Shown: in pieces, positions 33,501 through 38,970 of the stretch
Numbering within the stretch: the first letter of the stretch is position 1
Layout: every line of letters starts with the position of its first letter
Notes under the pieces: model-generated
Told to the model about the DNA's origin: nothing
Database searches by the model: none
Seen by the model: the letters and a program-made list of their open reading frames with translations, nothing else
NCBI RefSeq assembly: GCF_018780585.1
Contig: NZ_JADMJL010000019.1
Span: 180,880-233,375 of the forward strand
Direction of reading: 5' to 3'
Length of the DNA: 52,496 bases
Source of the DNA: Methyloversatilis discipulorum
GTDB taxonomy: Bacteria; Pseudomonadota; Gammaproteobacteria; Burkholderiales; Rhodocyclaceae
Made by a program: the position numbers and the translations under genes

Positions 33501-34823
33501 GGTGATATCGCGGTGCAGGCAGGGCGTTACCTGATGGACGACGGCACTGTGCTGCGCGCCGACAGCGGCACCATCGCGATCGACGCCACCGGCGACGTCG
33601 TGGTCGGCCGTATCGAGGCGACGAACAACGCCACCGCCGACGCCATCCGCATCACGACCGGCAGTCGAATTCTTGATGGTGGCGACATCGGCACCTGGGA
33701 TCTGGTCGCGGCCACGCCCGGTGCCGGCGTCACGCTGGATGCCGCCGGCGGCGTCGGCAACGCAAGCTGGAACAACGGTTCGCCGCGCGCGATCGCCGAT
33801 GCGCTGGAAACCGATATCGCGAAGATCGACGCCATCAGCACCGCCGGCGGCGTGCACATCGACGAGCGCGACGACATCGAGATCGGCCGCATCGAAGTCC
33901 GCGACGACGCCTGGGTACGTGCCGCCGGCGACATCGAGAACGGCACGGTGTACGCGTCGCGCGGCAATATCGACCTGCTGTCCGGCGGCAAGGTGACGGT
34001 GGTCGACGCGACGGCGGACCTGGGCAGCACGACGGTGATCGCCGAGGACGACATCCTGATGGACGCGGTTACTGCAGGTAACGGCGTGACGCTGGAGTCG
34101 AACAACGGCAGCGTCAGCGTGTCGCGCATCACCGGCGACATCCTGTCGCTGTCGGCGAAGAACGATCTGAACCTCGGCACGCTGAGCGTCGGTCGCTCGC
34201 TGTTCTTCAATTCGCAGTCGGTCACTGCCCGCATCCTGCACACCCGCAACGACGCACCGCTGGCGATGCGCGCGGTCGGTCGTGGCGGCGTGCCGGCGCG
34301 CTGGGTCGATCTGACGATCAACAGCGAGGTCGGCGTGCGCTTCGACCGCTTCAGCGCGCTCGACGCCGAGGTCACGATGGAGCGCGGCTTCCTGCGCATT
34401 GACCAGGGCCGCATCGAGAACCGCGCGCGCTTCATCAACCCGGTCAGCAATGTCTACATGGACAACCTGACCACGGTGGTCGAACCGGCCGACGTGCAAC
34501 TGCATCACCCGGGCAAGGTGTTCGGCAACATGCTGCTCGACGAGTGGCTGCTGGTGACCGACCCCTACGTCGTGATGCGCGATCCGCTGCACGAAGTGGT
34601 GATGAACACTGTGCTCGATTACAGCGGCCGCGAGCAGTCGCGAGAACTCATCGTCACCCGCGTCAATACGCCGGACAAGCAGTCGGCAGCGGGTCAGGTG
34701 CCGCAGATCGCGTCGGTATCGATCAACGTGCCGCTCGACATTCCGGCCGTGAATTCCGGTGAGGAAGAGAGCGAAGAAGAGGCCGAGGCTCGTCGTCGGG
34801 CCGAAGAGGAGGTTGTCGAGTGA
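18564..34823 (+). CDS. Giant filamentous adhesin, TpsA of a two-partner secretion system (LktA/FHA type)
   Basis: A 5,419-residue surface protein. The ATG at 18564 follows AGGAG and gives a long basic signal peptide ending near AWAQA (residue 45). Residues 46 to about 300 form a TPS secretion domain (NVYFANPHGFVVGAGGIVNVG). Next come long beta-helix tracts. Between about residues 1350 and 2900 a module of roughly 70 residues recurs (LAGA..GI.GSAAVG, N.I.N.T.A.I, L.L.A...A.I), resembling leukotoxin-LktA-family adhesins. An Asp/Asn calcium-loop-like DKDNNGTLS begins at residue 2670. Residues 4120-4300 are a Tyr/Trp/Arg-rich insertion. The end is a Glu-rich tail from about 5398. The only six cysteines lie in three close pairs (1615/1628, 3604/3612, 4267/4272). 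The stop overlaps the transporter start. Expected role: adhesion or biofilm; the ligand is unknown. Confidence 0.9.
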   Translation: MKATQRRRSQPRLRTLVANLRNGYGLMVGVASLPLLMSPSAWAQAIKADGQTLTTVTTAGAVTDIRTGTVSGNTGFNSFKSFSVNAGHTANLHVPGGALNLVNIVRDTRTDIHGTLNAIRDGRIGGNVYFANPHGFVVGAGGIVNVGALSVSTPTQGFVDRFFTAPGVVDAGALGQLLNGTAPLSSAAIRIDGRINAIDAVELAAGTVSVKGAVLTGARFEGQAPDFTDVVNAQGLAIGSRVVERAGRIYIAAAEDIEIAGTLDARGGSGTDGGDIRLRAGRDIVADIDAMVTAAGDGEDSDGGRIDSLAQRNAVIRSGAVMDASAGTRGDGGFVEFSAKDTVELAGGQFYADGRGGGAAGLVLIDPLNILLSQNLLRGASAYSGVPGGADSGVTVNGANLLLQATHSITVNDNIVVSSRLVGSDHVNGVSTGHSGNITFEAPNILLKSGSKVLAHGGGIFDGGDVTFTAHKVSSVSILGYREASASIELDNATVKGRNVSMTASTDVQNRWVFDEGSFEQNAANFATEGATGLLGIGATLLGLNIVHSQAVGTSTITLKAGSVVEATQDLTLLADNLTSAGAAPDTGISGPGTQVNTPLGLGALYARNSSTATVDVKSGATVRAANLNVRANNDATLEASVEAADPGEDASSQMSFALGLTFADVRANATVEAGATVQVSGDVTVAATNRNTFANSVTASLGNEGKAAAAIAVSQLSSEANASLNANVADATKVQVLAINDNTSNATTAEAKVGTSLNDAILDAAKEKAKPITDTGGFIEEKLWEKLLAGAETDQKAQKPQSTSLRVGGAIAWVDSDASASASIGPNANVHASDRAVVAARTLGSDIQVMAEASAISQSKDRATGNTARNTFSAGIAIGNFSHDALASIGRSATVTAPRIAVASDVIIPVRESQITGGSFTRWDGLSTVKDWFNDLTGILDVFNGASAAKSTSDNSNNAISLSGSFSLLQFDHAAKTEVQESAKLNLTGNASGAWTASYETVADDSSTSEDEQVLQDWSFGAPADISAKRDVTLLFHGGHFLPGGTGGGSGSKGLGMAYTQEILNGDSLVFVREGAAIQGVTESVSGSTTGQRSYTVTGTRATDEVNIAAEGKDLVISLATIAGYGSSFGINGSVSIVEVTNNTRALVDDEATLRAGTLSITALDEPVLWSIAGGFNKSESAGVGLGIAYNGVTGTTEALVGDNDSEALNEGDTRSSQRSITNAVIQSGDVTVEARASGRMEAIAVTGAVAVSGSSSESSSQGGFFGSIKSKYEEVQTKIAGMVELKPTSTSKQGNTSSQGTQSKPSFGLSAAGSAAVNDVTLVTRAKLAGVTVDQADGGTAATLTVLGVSDLDIVTASGAAAFTRANNPSQNKSAAVTGSVSVNLIDNTVEGLVENADLNNTQDVTVQALAGGEQLSIAIGVAANASSNQNQSSYSLTGSLSLSIIDNTIRAALNSTDLTGAAGSGRALDVTAYNRMFIGTGGGTLALGGKTGAGGAVTYSDVANVVTAEIAGGSAVSGVDSAAVRAFNATEIGAGAAHGQASASNNANSIGGAVVITEIDNDTTAQIVGLSSVTATGAVDVLAQDRGADAALEDTIEPGNQRENTAKGLDYCGRSGAGATPSGNCITSVAGILQVNIGSNSNAVGASFNWSSIDNDLTAKVEDSKVDVTGSAGRLNVKAESDVLITSIAVGVGASSKVSGVGSVSVNFIDNDLLANVSAPQGNTAFDDVSAASVTIEAKDRSRIDTLAGGFSASMNSVAIGASVAYSEIFNTVQAQIDRAHVDAAGTLSLTSLSDARIRSLSVAGGLALGSSPAVSASISVNFIGNRTESTVDDALLEDSGDGNTVTVSATDSSRLQSLAGAVAVGIGGSAVGGAFGYNKIGNTTLASIDEATVRNASALSLTALETATIETLALAAGGAQSVALSGSITLNHIGMYSGDTNAGGEGGNVTTAEIVGSTLENVDNDSAITLQASDTSTIKSLAGAAAFSGNAAVGGAVGDNWVRNTAKARVHDSTIGGAASLTLTGSNTALIESGSVAGAGAATGAFAGSASSNRTDNKTVAEVTGSDISGGTAAVSVNAVDSARINALAGAVGISGSAGVGAAIAVNKIANSTHATVSGLKSSGFDVTNLILSADSLATIKTAAVGIGGGVDVGVGGSVAVNLINSDTRAVIKEGADIEARDNVAVLAESDDRITVLAGAAGIGITAAGVGASATVNEIGGATEAAIRDSSVAARAQQGSGVSVNTGEIGGVNLRASIDRMNQSGGGYSSSNPFVAPDLVASRTRENVRGIAVNATATHQTTTAVANVAGGSFAGVAATVSMNIIGGETTATVTDSVLNGGDNSTASNAQAVSIKAADHAYGNTFIGSIAVGLAGVGASADVNVFDRDTRAGVSGSTSSVTAKGAATVKARSSQGVSSIVVGAAGGAVAVVGSGSVAKFTSTTEAYSDDAVWRVGALDIRADHDSVFLVAGGGLAAGGVAGSGTFAVGLDTSTTEARVDGGSIDADGQVNVMADSSTEMRTWAIGGAGGGAAGIAGAVAVGIIDSTTSAEVVDSRVGSAADRSGGLAVQATDSVVTESRAGVAAVGGIGGAGAGASVTKVDNTTTATIQDSNVHVDNDIAVTARAERNLSNAAVAAAAGGTVGIGGAVAVTVMNAGLSGDASGEADKDNNGTLSKANAFSSGDQLKTGDDDGNISTGSNFSQSDITRINASGKVAAKADVNAAPDGSTRATVVDTANTAANTLRAGGNIRITASEKDKVDVLVGGGALGGIAGVGAAVGVLNVRHDVRATTDGAITLRADTGDIELDASTGRLEAGTAAVNVKSYQAAGGLVGVGAAVATADLANTVVAKLGDGTQATVGSAAGDVRVLAGDAMDASAHAEGYAVGVVAAGIVIARADKAGSSTAQIGEADTTTQAAATSVTLGGGALAVESTRSDAVSASSKAGSGGVAAGSGSEATASATGAARAAIADRVTVNAPGSAISVAARSTPKVSAVSRGYNGSLAVSIGVSLAEATAATQSYATMGRNNSITAGSLSLNAATLLPTLGETAYSYANATGGSLLVGANGSDSWAGSTALVNATVGGNNSFAISGSTSLNASNQTRQTAETSGVTIGGLLAIGANLASANAGSVTLASIDNGNTGSVGTALSVVATGHDQTYADAEAGSGGVIAGAVAVASTRNLSSTQALLGGGTSTSALSTATDGRMEVRADHIATFNSRVDSLSAGVVGASGAQARNDIDARVVAGIKAGANLRTWDLDVLALNQTRKPWLAEFNVFAGAGGLAGGAAGSSETTVDNITLVEVGDGARVRVLGDEDDPGRTNFNAVSDVMLRDRAKLEAGGAISAADAEAKAWLNATPLTPSADNIGRTEARVGNNVVIDTVGDFNLAARDVADVEVRANSKTWGLAAYADGYSLSDLRVRSRASVGSGSDIRADGFINVGAGRDANGARNTFSTVATADLYNNAAVPISSSDWGADALLNQDNQITIAGTLRSVKDVNLSADKGFGHRVDGQGVARDLYSQAASAIASGVSNLFGGGDVSIEQNSGRSIEQSRAGVSVSGLVDAGIQNQQLMTINESGSGSPTLTLSVQVPREGQGAECRTPGTAGCTYDTVTKQYWITRSDGMELPTLSVENLQDNLRTRINALKEIRGNYQGTTSTGGDASNPETVAALTAEINFLEQQMADLFPAGGANASIANAAFIVMPEVDARGGNINVIGDNLAGNGRLNARGEAKIEIINNSSAFLRTDELIIPEDATGRLTLNGVAILNTPGSNPTTGQINAALNDRNQGGTAAFASVGIAPNSPAPSITVRNTYVPADGDTRAPDIEVVGNISNLLGSVTLESERGSVLVQPKDPLNPLTAPNIQAADINITAGRDFVFSSPSAFYHTAGNPRDMWGGTRTPSGNSGGLANNYEDGTASSGSSTEARNGTGGPTIAGNNIFISARYLNINGLLQSGLPDRNIVIGDNARVNLNIGPYKTATTLAEAKSNYDALVAAGMKPSDPRFRISNTEGNIVAFFNAELNRVELEPVKVEGGKLELLGEILNTGGGRIAAMDGYGRFNIDNRSGYDIVITGLDTGNDIEGKVRITDYLRRWDPLANGGQGAIVTNASQSSTQTVAYYNSLTPVTREVTRLGNAVKTRDLITTTDAQNKVKEVEVEHYDDVAGRSTGYAPVTGQTYTWVTGQRNTTNTYSRYEKETKFWFFPGSWSLADRTAYRTWDDPTPLSEGEYTKIDTGMGNTTYRYQRRDVTTAFRSWDREDSECSAFLCIWKWHTYEVWTETGSKRYNTHTVKADHSIPINFIGYDSGQVDIRSRADIIFAGSLTNRTGTTTVDATAGNGLPGGAITAESVRGVITAQNLTLRAADGIGNTLTPLQIDMLGTGAVTAISAHGDIGLREMSGDMRVSEVRTDNSGRVFLQADRDIVAAGSGNAVRVQGGGVELVSSSGQIGTDAQALVVQTQATAQGGLSATASGDIHLMQPDGDMQLDKIESQSGDVTLTALGGRITDGNRNETRDTRAEAELDALWNDLRLRESDGAADSLADALKGHRSQISREYQEYWSLRNVELIEDPQNAGSFVYRADSYNAATASTRLRTLHDKLSGLGISLGSTGASYDSSFSYVGSAATDTVIAGMSDGTHVWTDNQVRYGVSAAIYNKSTSDTETRVEQPNVVGRHIVLNANSANGGVGRDEGQFTVSIASLTALTPDQRRALSAAEADDVAIDTVAKTATVLKRDDVDIATTAGGSVTVNARGHVFLGADDYDRNGTVLPGDINLVSLDATGGGVDFSKTIRLKVSGGIVDASTTNAPNLRGGSTIIEAGSGSIGSAARPITLDLGEAATLTARASTGIWLNEMSGSMRVAEMFAGSGGIHLTSAGSIVDASGAQRAVAMQTAAGDIDLVALGGSIGADGQPLLIAQGAGGLVNAQASGDVHLSGTRAVEPGLSPALTIGTVSTGGSMSLAAPVGDLRQTGDAEAVGDIAVQAGRYLMDDGTVLRADSGTIAIDATGDVVVGRIEATNNATADAIRITTGSRILDGGDIGTWDLVAATPGAGVTLDAAGGVGNASWNNGSPRAIADALETDIAKIDAISTAGGVHIDERDDIEIGRIEVRDDAWVRAAGDIENGTVYASRGNIDLLSGGKVTVVDATADLGSTTVIAEDDILMDAVTAGNGVTLESNNGSVSVSRITGDILSLSAKNDLNLGTLSVGRSLFFNSQSVTARILHTRNDAPLAMRAVGRGGVPARWVDLTINSEVGVRFDRFSALDAEVTMERGFLRIDQGRIENRARFINPVSNVYMDNLTTVVEPADVQLHHPGKVFGNMLLDEWLLVTDPYVVMRDPLHEVVMNTVLDYSGREQSRELIVTRVNTPDKQSAAGQVPQIASVSINVPLDIPAVNSGEEESEEEAEARRRAEEEVVE

Positions 34824-36517
34824 GTCTTGCTCAGCGTCGGACGAAGGTGGGACAGGGCGCTGCGTGCGCACTGGTTTCGGCATTAAGCCTGCTGCTGCCG
34901 CTGCAGGTGGATGCGCAGGCGGTGCCGCAGATTCCGGCGGCCGCCGATCCGGGCGTGATCCAGGAACGTTCGCGTGACATCGAGCGGCGACTGCGCGAGG
35001 AGCGGGAGCGGCGTCCTGATGACACGCCCACCATCGACGACGACGCGCTGAAGCCGGCGCCGGTCAAACCGGCGGCCGGTGCGCGTTTCATGCTCCGGCG
35101 CATCGATTTCACCCGCTCGGAACTGCTGGAGGAGGCGACACTGCGCGGCCTGGCGGCCGGCCTCGAAGGGCGCGAGGTCACGCTGGGCGAGGTGCAGGAA
35201 CTGGTTGATCGCATCAACGCGCTGTATCGCGACCAGGGCGTGCCGACCGCGCAGGCGGTACTGCCGGCACAGGAAGTGGCCGATGGCGCGATCACCATCA
35301 AGCTGGTCGAAGGCCGCGTCGGCAAGGTGGTGATGAGCGGCAACGACAGCACTTCGGAGGCCTTCATCCGCGAGCGGCTCGGCCAGAGGCCGGGCGAACT
35401 GGCCGACGTGGCCGCGCTCGAGCGCAGCATGATGCGCTTCAACCGCACCCAGGACGTGCAGTTGCGGGCCGAGCTGAAGCCGGGCGCGAAGTTCGGCGAA
35501 ACCGATTTCGCGCTGTCGGTGAAGGAACCGCCAAAGCATGAAATGCGGCTGTTCGCTGACAGCAGTGGCAGCCAGGCGACTGGCGTCTACCGTGTCGGCG
35601 CCTTCTACCAGAACCGCAGCCTGCTTGGTTTCCGCGATGCGCTGGGCGTCACGTTGGTGGGCGCCGATGGGCACGAGGGCAGGGCGATCTCGTACAGCTT
35701 TCCGCTCGGCACACTGGGCACGCGGCTCACGCTGTCCTGGTTCAACGACCACACGCGCATCATCGACGGCCCCTTCCGGCCGCTGCGCATCCGCGGCGAA
35801 TCGACGGCGTGGACTGCGCTGCTGCGGCATCCGGTGCTGATTGGTGGCAATTACCAGCTCGATCTGCTCGGCGGCGCGAAGAAGCGCAAGACCGAGAGCT
35901 GGATTTCCGGGCGGCTGTTCCAATCGACCGACATCGACGATCTGTCGCTCGGCGTCGATGGCCAGTGGTGGGAGAAGGACCGCATCTGGACCGGCTCGCT
36001 GACCTACTCGAACGGCAAGGCCGACCCGATCGACGACATCGTCAGCACATCGTTCTCGATCTGGCGTGGCTCGCTGCGCCGCGTGCAGGATCTGTCGGAC
36101 GGCTGGTCGGTGCAGAGCAACCTTGCCTTCCAGTACACGCGCGACGAGAACCTCACGTCGAGCGAGCAGTTCCTGATCGGTGGCGACAACAGCGTACGCG
36201 GCTACCAGACCGGCCTCTTCAGCGGCGACAAGGGTCTCGCCGCGTCGATCGAACTGCACCACCCGCTGCCGCAGCCGCCGGTGGCGCCGGTGCGCACGGC
36301 CGGCTTCCTGTTCCTCGACTACGGCGCAACCCAGCCTTTCCGTCCGGTCGGTTCGACGCGCGGCACCGACACGCTGGCCAGCTACGGCTGGGGCGTGAAT
36401 GCCAATATCAACGACCGCGTGTCAGCCCGCTTCACGCTGGGCCTGCCCATCCGCGACCGCGTGCAGGATCCGCGCAACTACTACGTCCACTTCCAGATCG
36501 TCGCGCAGCTGTTCTGA
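34820..36517 (+). CDS. TpsB outer-membrane transporter (ShlB/FhaC/HecB family)
   Basis: A 565-residue Omp85-superfamily pore that exports the adjacent adhesin. A signal peptide ends near VDAQA. A proline/charged linker follows. The POTRA domains (about residues 85-235: FMLRRIDFTRSEL, then RDQGVPTAQAVLPAQEVADG and VVMSGNDSTSEAFIRERLG) recognise the TPS domain. The 16-strand barrel contains the loop-6 motif NSVRGYQTG (near nt 36190) and ends in QIVAQLF with a terminal Phe. The start is GTG at 34820, inside the adhesin stop (GTGA), so translation is probably coupled. Confidence 0.93.
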   Translation: MSLAQRRTKVGQGAACALVSALSLLLPLQVDAQAVPQIPAAADPGVIQERSRDIERRLREERERRPDDTPTIDDDALKPAPVKPAAGARFMLRRIDFTRSELLEEATLRGLAAGLEGREVTLGEVQELVDRINALYRDQGVPTAQAVLPAQEVADGAITIKLVEGRVGKVVMSGNDSTSEAFIRERLGQRPGELADVAALERSMMRFNRTQDVQLRAELKPGAKFGETDFALSVKEPPKHEMRLFADSSGSQATGVYRVGAFYQNRSLLGFRDALGVTLVGADGHEGRAISYSFPLGTLGTRLTLSWFNDHTRIIDGPFRPLRIRGESTAWTALLRHPVLIGGNYQLDLLGGAKKRKTESWISGRLFQSTDIDDLSLGVDGQWWEKDRIWTGSLTYSNGKADPIDDIVSTSFSIWRGSLRRVQDLSDGWSVQSNLAFQYTRDENLTSSEQFLIGGDNSVRGYQTGLFSGDKGLAASIELHHPLPQPPVAPVRTAGFLFLDYGATQPFRPVGSTRGTDTLASYGWGVNANINDRVSARFTLGLPIRDRVQDPRNYYVHFQIVAQLF

Positions 36518-36580
36518 GCAACGGCGCAGGCGCTCTCCGGATGGTGCGCCCGCCCCGTCGCTGGAGCCCGCACCGGGGTT

Positions 36581-36792
36581 CTGTGGGAGGGGTCCTCCGA
36601 CCCCGACAGCGGCCTGGCCCGAAGCCCACAGGGGCTTGTCGCGGCCAAGGCCGCTCCCACAGGCGGTGCACGAGATCCGCGACCTGAGCCTGGGCCGGGG
36701 TTCTGTGGGAGGGGTCTTCTGACCCCGACTGCAGTCTGAATCGAGGCCGGCAGACCGCAGCTGCCGCGTCGCGGCCGAGGCCACTCCCACAG
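36581..36792. repeat. Two REP-like inverted-repeat units
   Basis: Two units (36581-36662 and 36703-36792) fill the gap between tpsB and the cupin gene. Each begins CTGTGGGAG, contains a GGGGTC/GACCCC hairpin, then a GCGGCC/GGCCGC-type hairpin, and ends CTCCCACAG (the second unit has a variant GGCCGAGGCC). The ends are terminal inverted repeats. Similar palindromes recur at 42154-42486. No transposase lies nearby. Confidence 0.8.
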
Positions 36793-36810
36793 AAGATGCG
36801 CCGGAGCGAC

Positions 36811-37146
36811 TCAGACCGCGACGAAGTCCAGTGTTTTAGACAGCATGAACATGACGGTGCAGCCGGTGTCCGTCTCGTGCGGTCCGTGCACGGTGCCGGC
36901 CGGCGCGGCGAACACGGCGCCTGGCCCGTAGCGGCGGCCGTTCTCGATGAACTCGCCGTCGAGCACGTAAGCCACTTCGTCGGCCTCGGTGTGCAGGTGG
37001 TTCTGCACCGCCGATCCGGGATCGAAGCGATAGACAACGACTGAAGCGCCTTCGGCGGGGTTGCCGTCGAGCACCTTGTAATGCACGCCTTCGATGCCGC
37101 TGGCCTGCCAGCTCAGATCGTCGGCGTGGAACTGGGTGGTATACAT
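36811..37146 (-). CDS. Small cupin-domain protein
   Basis: A 111-residue single-domain cupin. Motif 1 supplies His50, His52 and Glu57 (HLHTEADEV), and motif 2 supplies His87 (PAGTVH), so the metal site looks complete. The product could be a small-molecule-binding or dioxygenase-like enzyme, or an anti-sigma-type sensor; nothing decides this. The ATG at 37146 follows CCGGAG. A candidate sigma54 promoter and enhancer elements shared with the acetone carboxylase and CoA-transferase promoters lie upstream, so the gene may belong to the same regulon. Confidence 0.8.
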   Translation of the reverse strand: MYTTQFHADDLSWQASGIEGVHYKVLDGNPAEGASVVVYRFDPGSAVQNHLHTEADEVAYVLDGEFIENGRRYGPGAVFAAPAGTVHGPHETDTGCTVMFMLSKTLDFVAV

Positions 37147-37192
37147 TCGGGGCTCCGGAATGGCCGGGTCGGATTGACCCGCACGACGCTGC

Positions 37193-37207
37193 GCACGGAC
37201 CATGCCA
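37193..37207 (-). promoter_or_regulatory. Candidate sigma54 promoter of the cupin gene (weak)
   Basis: Reading on the minus strand, TGGCAT-N5-GTGCG has the GG (37206-37205) and GC (37194-37193) dinucleotides exactly 10 bp apart. The -24 box is good; the -12 box has G in place of the first conserved T. It lies 46 bp upstream of the cupin ATG. Confidence 0.4.
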
Positions 37208-37285
37208 TCCGTCCCGTCGGCCACACCCGAGCGACGTGCCCCCGCACGATGGCGTCGACACGCCGTTTGCTGCGCATCGACGCCA

Positions 37286-37382
37286 TCCGGACATACCTCC
37301 GAACGCCGCGGTCAGCCGTTCCTCAGACTGAAAGTCGAACCGCCCGCCGTCGGGCGGACGAATTCCGGACTGTGCCGATCGC
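37286..37382. promoter_or_regulatory. Putative enhancer cluster upstream of the cupin gene
   Basis: TCCGGACA (37286-37293), CTGAAAGTCGAACCGCCCG (37328-37346) and TTCCGGACTGTGCCGATC (37363-37380) lie 80-175 bp upstream of the candidate promoter. The last element matches the acxA upstream region at 42652-42670 with a one-base insertion and one substitution. A 7-bp hairpin inside (37340-37346/37351-37357) could also terminate the CHRD gene on the minus strand. Confidence 0.5.
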
Positions 37383-37397
37383 TCGCCGGCAGCGTGT

Positions 37398-37937
37398 TCA
37401 GACGCGCCGGCGTGCGACCAGCGTGACCAGACCCAGGCCCGCGGCCAGCATGGCCCAGGTGCCAGGCTCCGGTACCGCCGTCACCTGCAGCAACTGGCCG
37501 CGGATCTCGCCGCCGGGAAAGACCGCGTTGTGGATGTTCACGTAATACCCCCCCGCCAGCAGATCGGTCAGATCGAGCGCGCCCGGCCCACTCCGGCTGA
37601 ATGCGGCGGCCGTCCAGCTGCCGTCGTCCTGCATCGCCTGCAGGATGTCGTCAGCGAAATCGAACACCACCGGTCCGTTGCTGCCGGCTGGACCTTCGTG
37701 AATATGGGCACCCGTCACCGACGCGGCCAGACCGCCAGCGCCGAAGATGAGCTGGGTGATGCTGTTCGTGCTGTCGTCGAACGTGAGGTAGGCGCTGCCG
37801 GACGCCATCGAGGCGTTGGCGGGCACCTGGCTTGCGCCCGACAGGTTGGCGACGAACTGGAAGGTGGCGGCCTGTGCGGTCGAGGCGGCCAGGGCGAGGG
37901 CGGCAATGACGACTTTGCAGGCTTTCAGACGGGTCAT
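37398..37937 (-). CDS. CHRD-domain PEP-CTERM protein
   Basis: A 179-residue exported protein. The signal peptide (MTRLKACKVVIAALALAASTAQA) is followed by a CHRD domain (TFQFVANLSGASQVPANASM, SVTGAHIHEGPAG, ALDLTDLLAGGYYVNIHN, FPGGEIRGQL), a fold named from chordin whose bacterial role is unclear. The C terminus is a PEP-CTERM signal (VPEPGTWAMLAAGLGLVTLVARRRV region) for exosortase sorting. The ATG at 37937 follows ACGGAG. It lies between the divergent cupin and scoA genes and is flanked by two similar copies of the putative enhancer, as if inserted between them. Confidence 0.88.
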   Translation of the reverse strand: MTRLKACKVVIAALALAASTAQAATFQFVANLSGASQVPANASMASGSAYLTFDDSTNSITQLIFGAGGLAASVTGAHIHEGPAGSNGPVVFDFADDILQAMQDDGSWTAAAFSRSGPGALDLTDLLAGGYYVNIHNAVFPGGEIRGQLLQVTAVPEPGTWAMLAAGLGLVTLVARRRV

Positions 37938-38047
37938 GACGAAATCTCCGTAACGGTTGTCGGGAATGTTCGGGCCGGACACGGGATGCATCCGCGGCGG
38001 TACCCCTCGTGCTACACGGCAGGTGCCGTTCCGGATGCAGGCATCGC

Positions 38048-38208
38048 CTGAAAGTCGGACCGCCCGGTCGACGGGCTGCGGCCGATTTTCGGACTTCCCG
38101 TGTGGTGCGCCGCAACGTTTCCCGATAAGCAGTCACTTCATCCCCCTCCGGACTGTCGTTTCCGGCGATGGTGCGACGCACACGACGCGCGCCGGCACAG
38201 GCTTTGCT
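38048..38208 (+). promoter_or_regulatory. Sigma54 promoter and upstream elements of the scoAB operon
   Basis: CGGCAC-N5-TTTGCT (38193-38208) has GG (38194-38195) and GC (38206-38207) 10 bp apart and departs from the -24/-12 consensus only at the first base. It lies 63 bp before scoA. Upstream elements are CTGAAAGTCGGACCGCCCG (38048-38066), TCGGACT (38089-38095) and TCCGGACTGT (38147-38156), within 150 bp of the promoter, as expected for an enhancer-binding activator. Confidence 0.7.
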
Positions 38209-38270
38209 GAATCTCCTCCGGGCAATTCGCGGCGACGTCGCGAAACACCGATGCAACAAGGAGGAGGCAG

Positions 38271-38969
38271 ATGAAAAAGCTCTACCCGGACGCCAAGAGC
38301 GCGCTCAAGGGTTTGCTCAAGGACGGACAGACGCTGGCGGTCGGCGGCTTCGGGCTGTGCGGCATTCCCGAGCAGCTGATCGACGCGGTGGCCGACAGCG
38401 GCACGCACGACCTCACGGTGATCAGCAACAACGCCGGCGTCGATGGCATCGGCCTCGGCAAGCTGCTGGCCAATCGTCAGGTGCGCCGGATGATCGCGTC
38501 CTACGTCGGCGAGAACGAGGAGTTCGAGCGCCAGCTGCTGTCGGGCGAACTGGAGGTCGAACTGACGCCGCAGGGCACGCTGGCGGAAAAGCTGCGCGCT
38601 GGCGGGGCCGGCATCCCGGCGTTCTACACGCGCACCGGCGTCGGCACGCCAGTCGCCGACGGCAAGGAAACGCGCGATTTCGGCGGCCACCGCTATCTGC
38701 TCGAACATGCGCTGCTGGCCGATGTCGCGCTGGTCAAGGCGTGGAAGGCCGACGGTGCGGGCAATCTGGTCTTCCGCAAGACCGCGCGCAACTTCAATCC
38801 GATGATCGCGACTGCCGGGCGCACGACGATCGCCGAGGTCGAGGAGATCGTGCCGACCGGCCAGCTCGACCCGGACCAGATCCATACGCCGGGCATTTTC
38901 GTGCAGCGCGTGATCGTCAATCGCACCCCTTCGAAGCACATCGAAAAACGCACGACGAGGACCGCCTGA
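38271..38969 (+). CDS. scoA: 3-oxoacid CoA-transferase subunit A (SCOT type)
   Basis: Alpha subunit of the enzyme that moves CoA from succinyl-CoA to acetoacetate. The 232-residue product has the family signature [28 protein letters not shown] and [12 protein letters not shown], matching ScoA/LpsI. The start follows GGAGGAGG. scoB follows with one base between. In this context it would convert acetoacetate made by acetone carboxylase into acetoacetyl-CoA, though the same family also includes 3-oxoadipate and acetate CoA-transferases. Confidence 0.9.
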   Translation: MKKLYPDAKSALKGLLKDGQTLAVGGFGLCGIPEQLIDAVADSGTHDLTVISNNAGVDGIGLGKLLANRQVRRMIASYVGENEEFERQLLSGELEVELTPQGTLAEKLRAGGAGIPAFYTRTGVGTPVADGKETRDFGGHRYLLEHALLADVALVKAWKADGAGNLVFRKTARNFNPMIATAGRTTIAEVEEIVPTGQLDPDQIHTPGIFVQRVIVNRTPSKHIEKRTTRTA

Positions 38970-38970
38970 C

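Noticed and set aside
21525-34883. A 4,452-codon open frame on the minus strand opposite the adhesin.
   Set aside because: It has the His/Arg/Val/Asp-rich composition of an antisense shadow, no recognisable domain or signal, and arises because the adhesin avoids TTA, CTA and TCA codons in this GC-rich repeat. The plus strand has clear TPS features.
36518-36810. CRISPR-like appearance of the repeats after tpsB.
   Set aside because: There are only two units with internal palindromes, terminal inverted repeats and no constant repeat-spacer pattern or cas genes; they fit REP/BIME elements.
38019-38034. A GG-N10-GC spaced sigma54-like match on the minus strand upstream of the CHRD gene.
   Set aside because: It matches both boxes poorly (CGGAAC and CTGCC). 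With GC-rich sequence, chance matches of this quality are expected.
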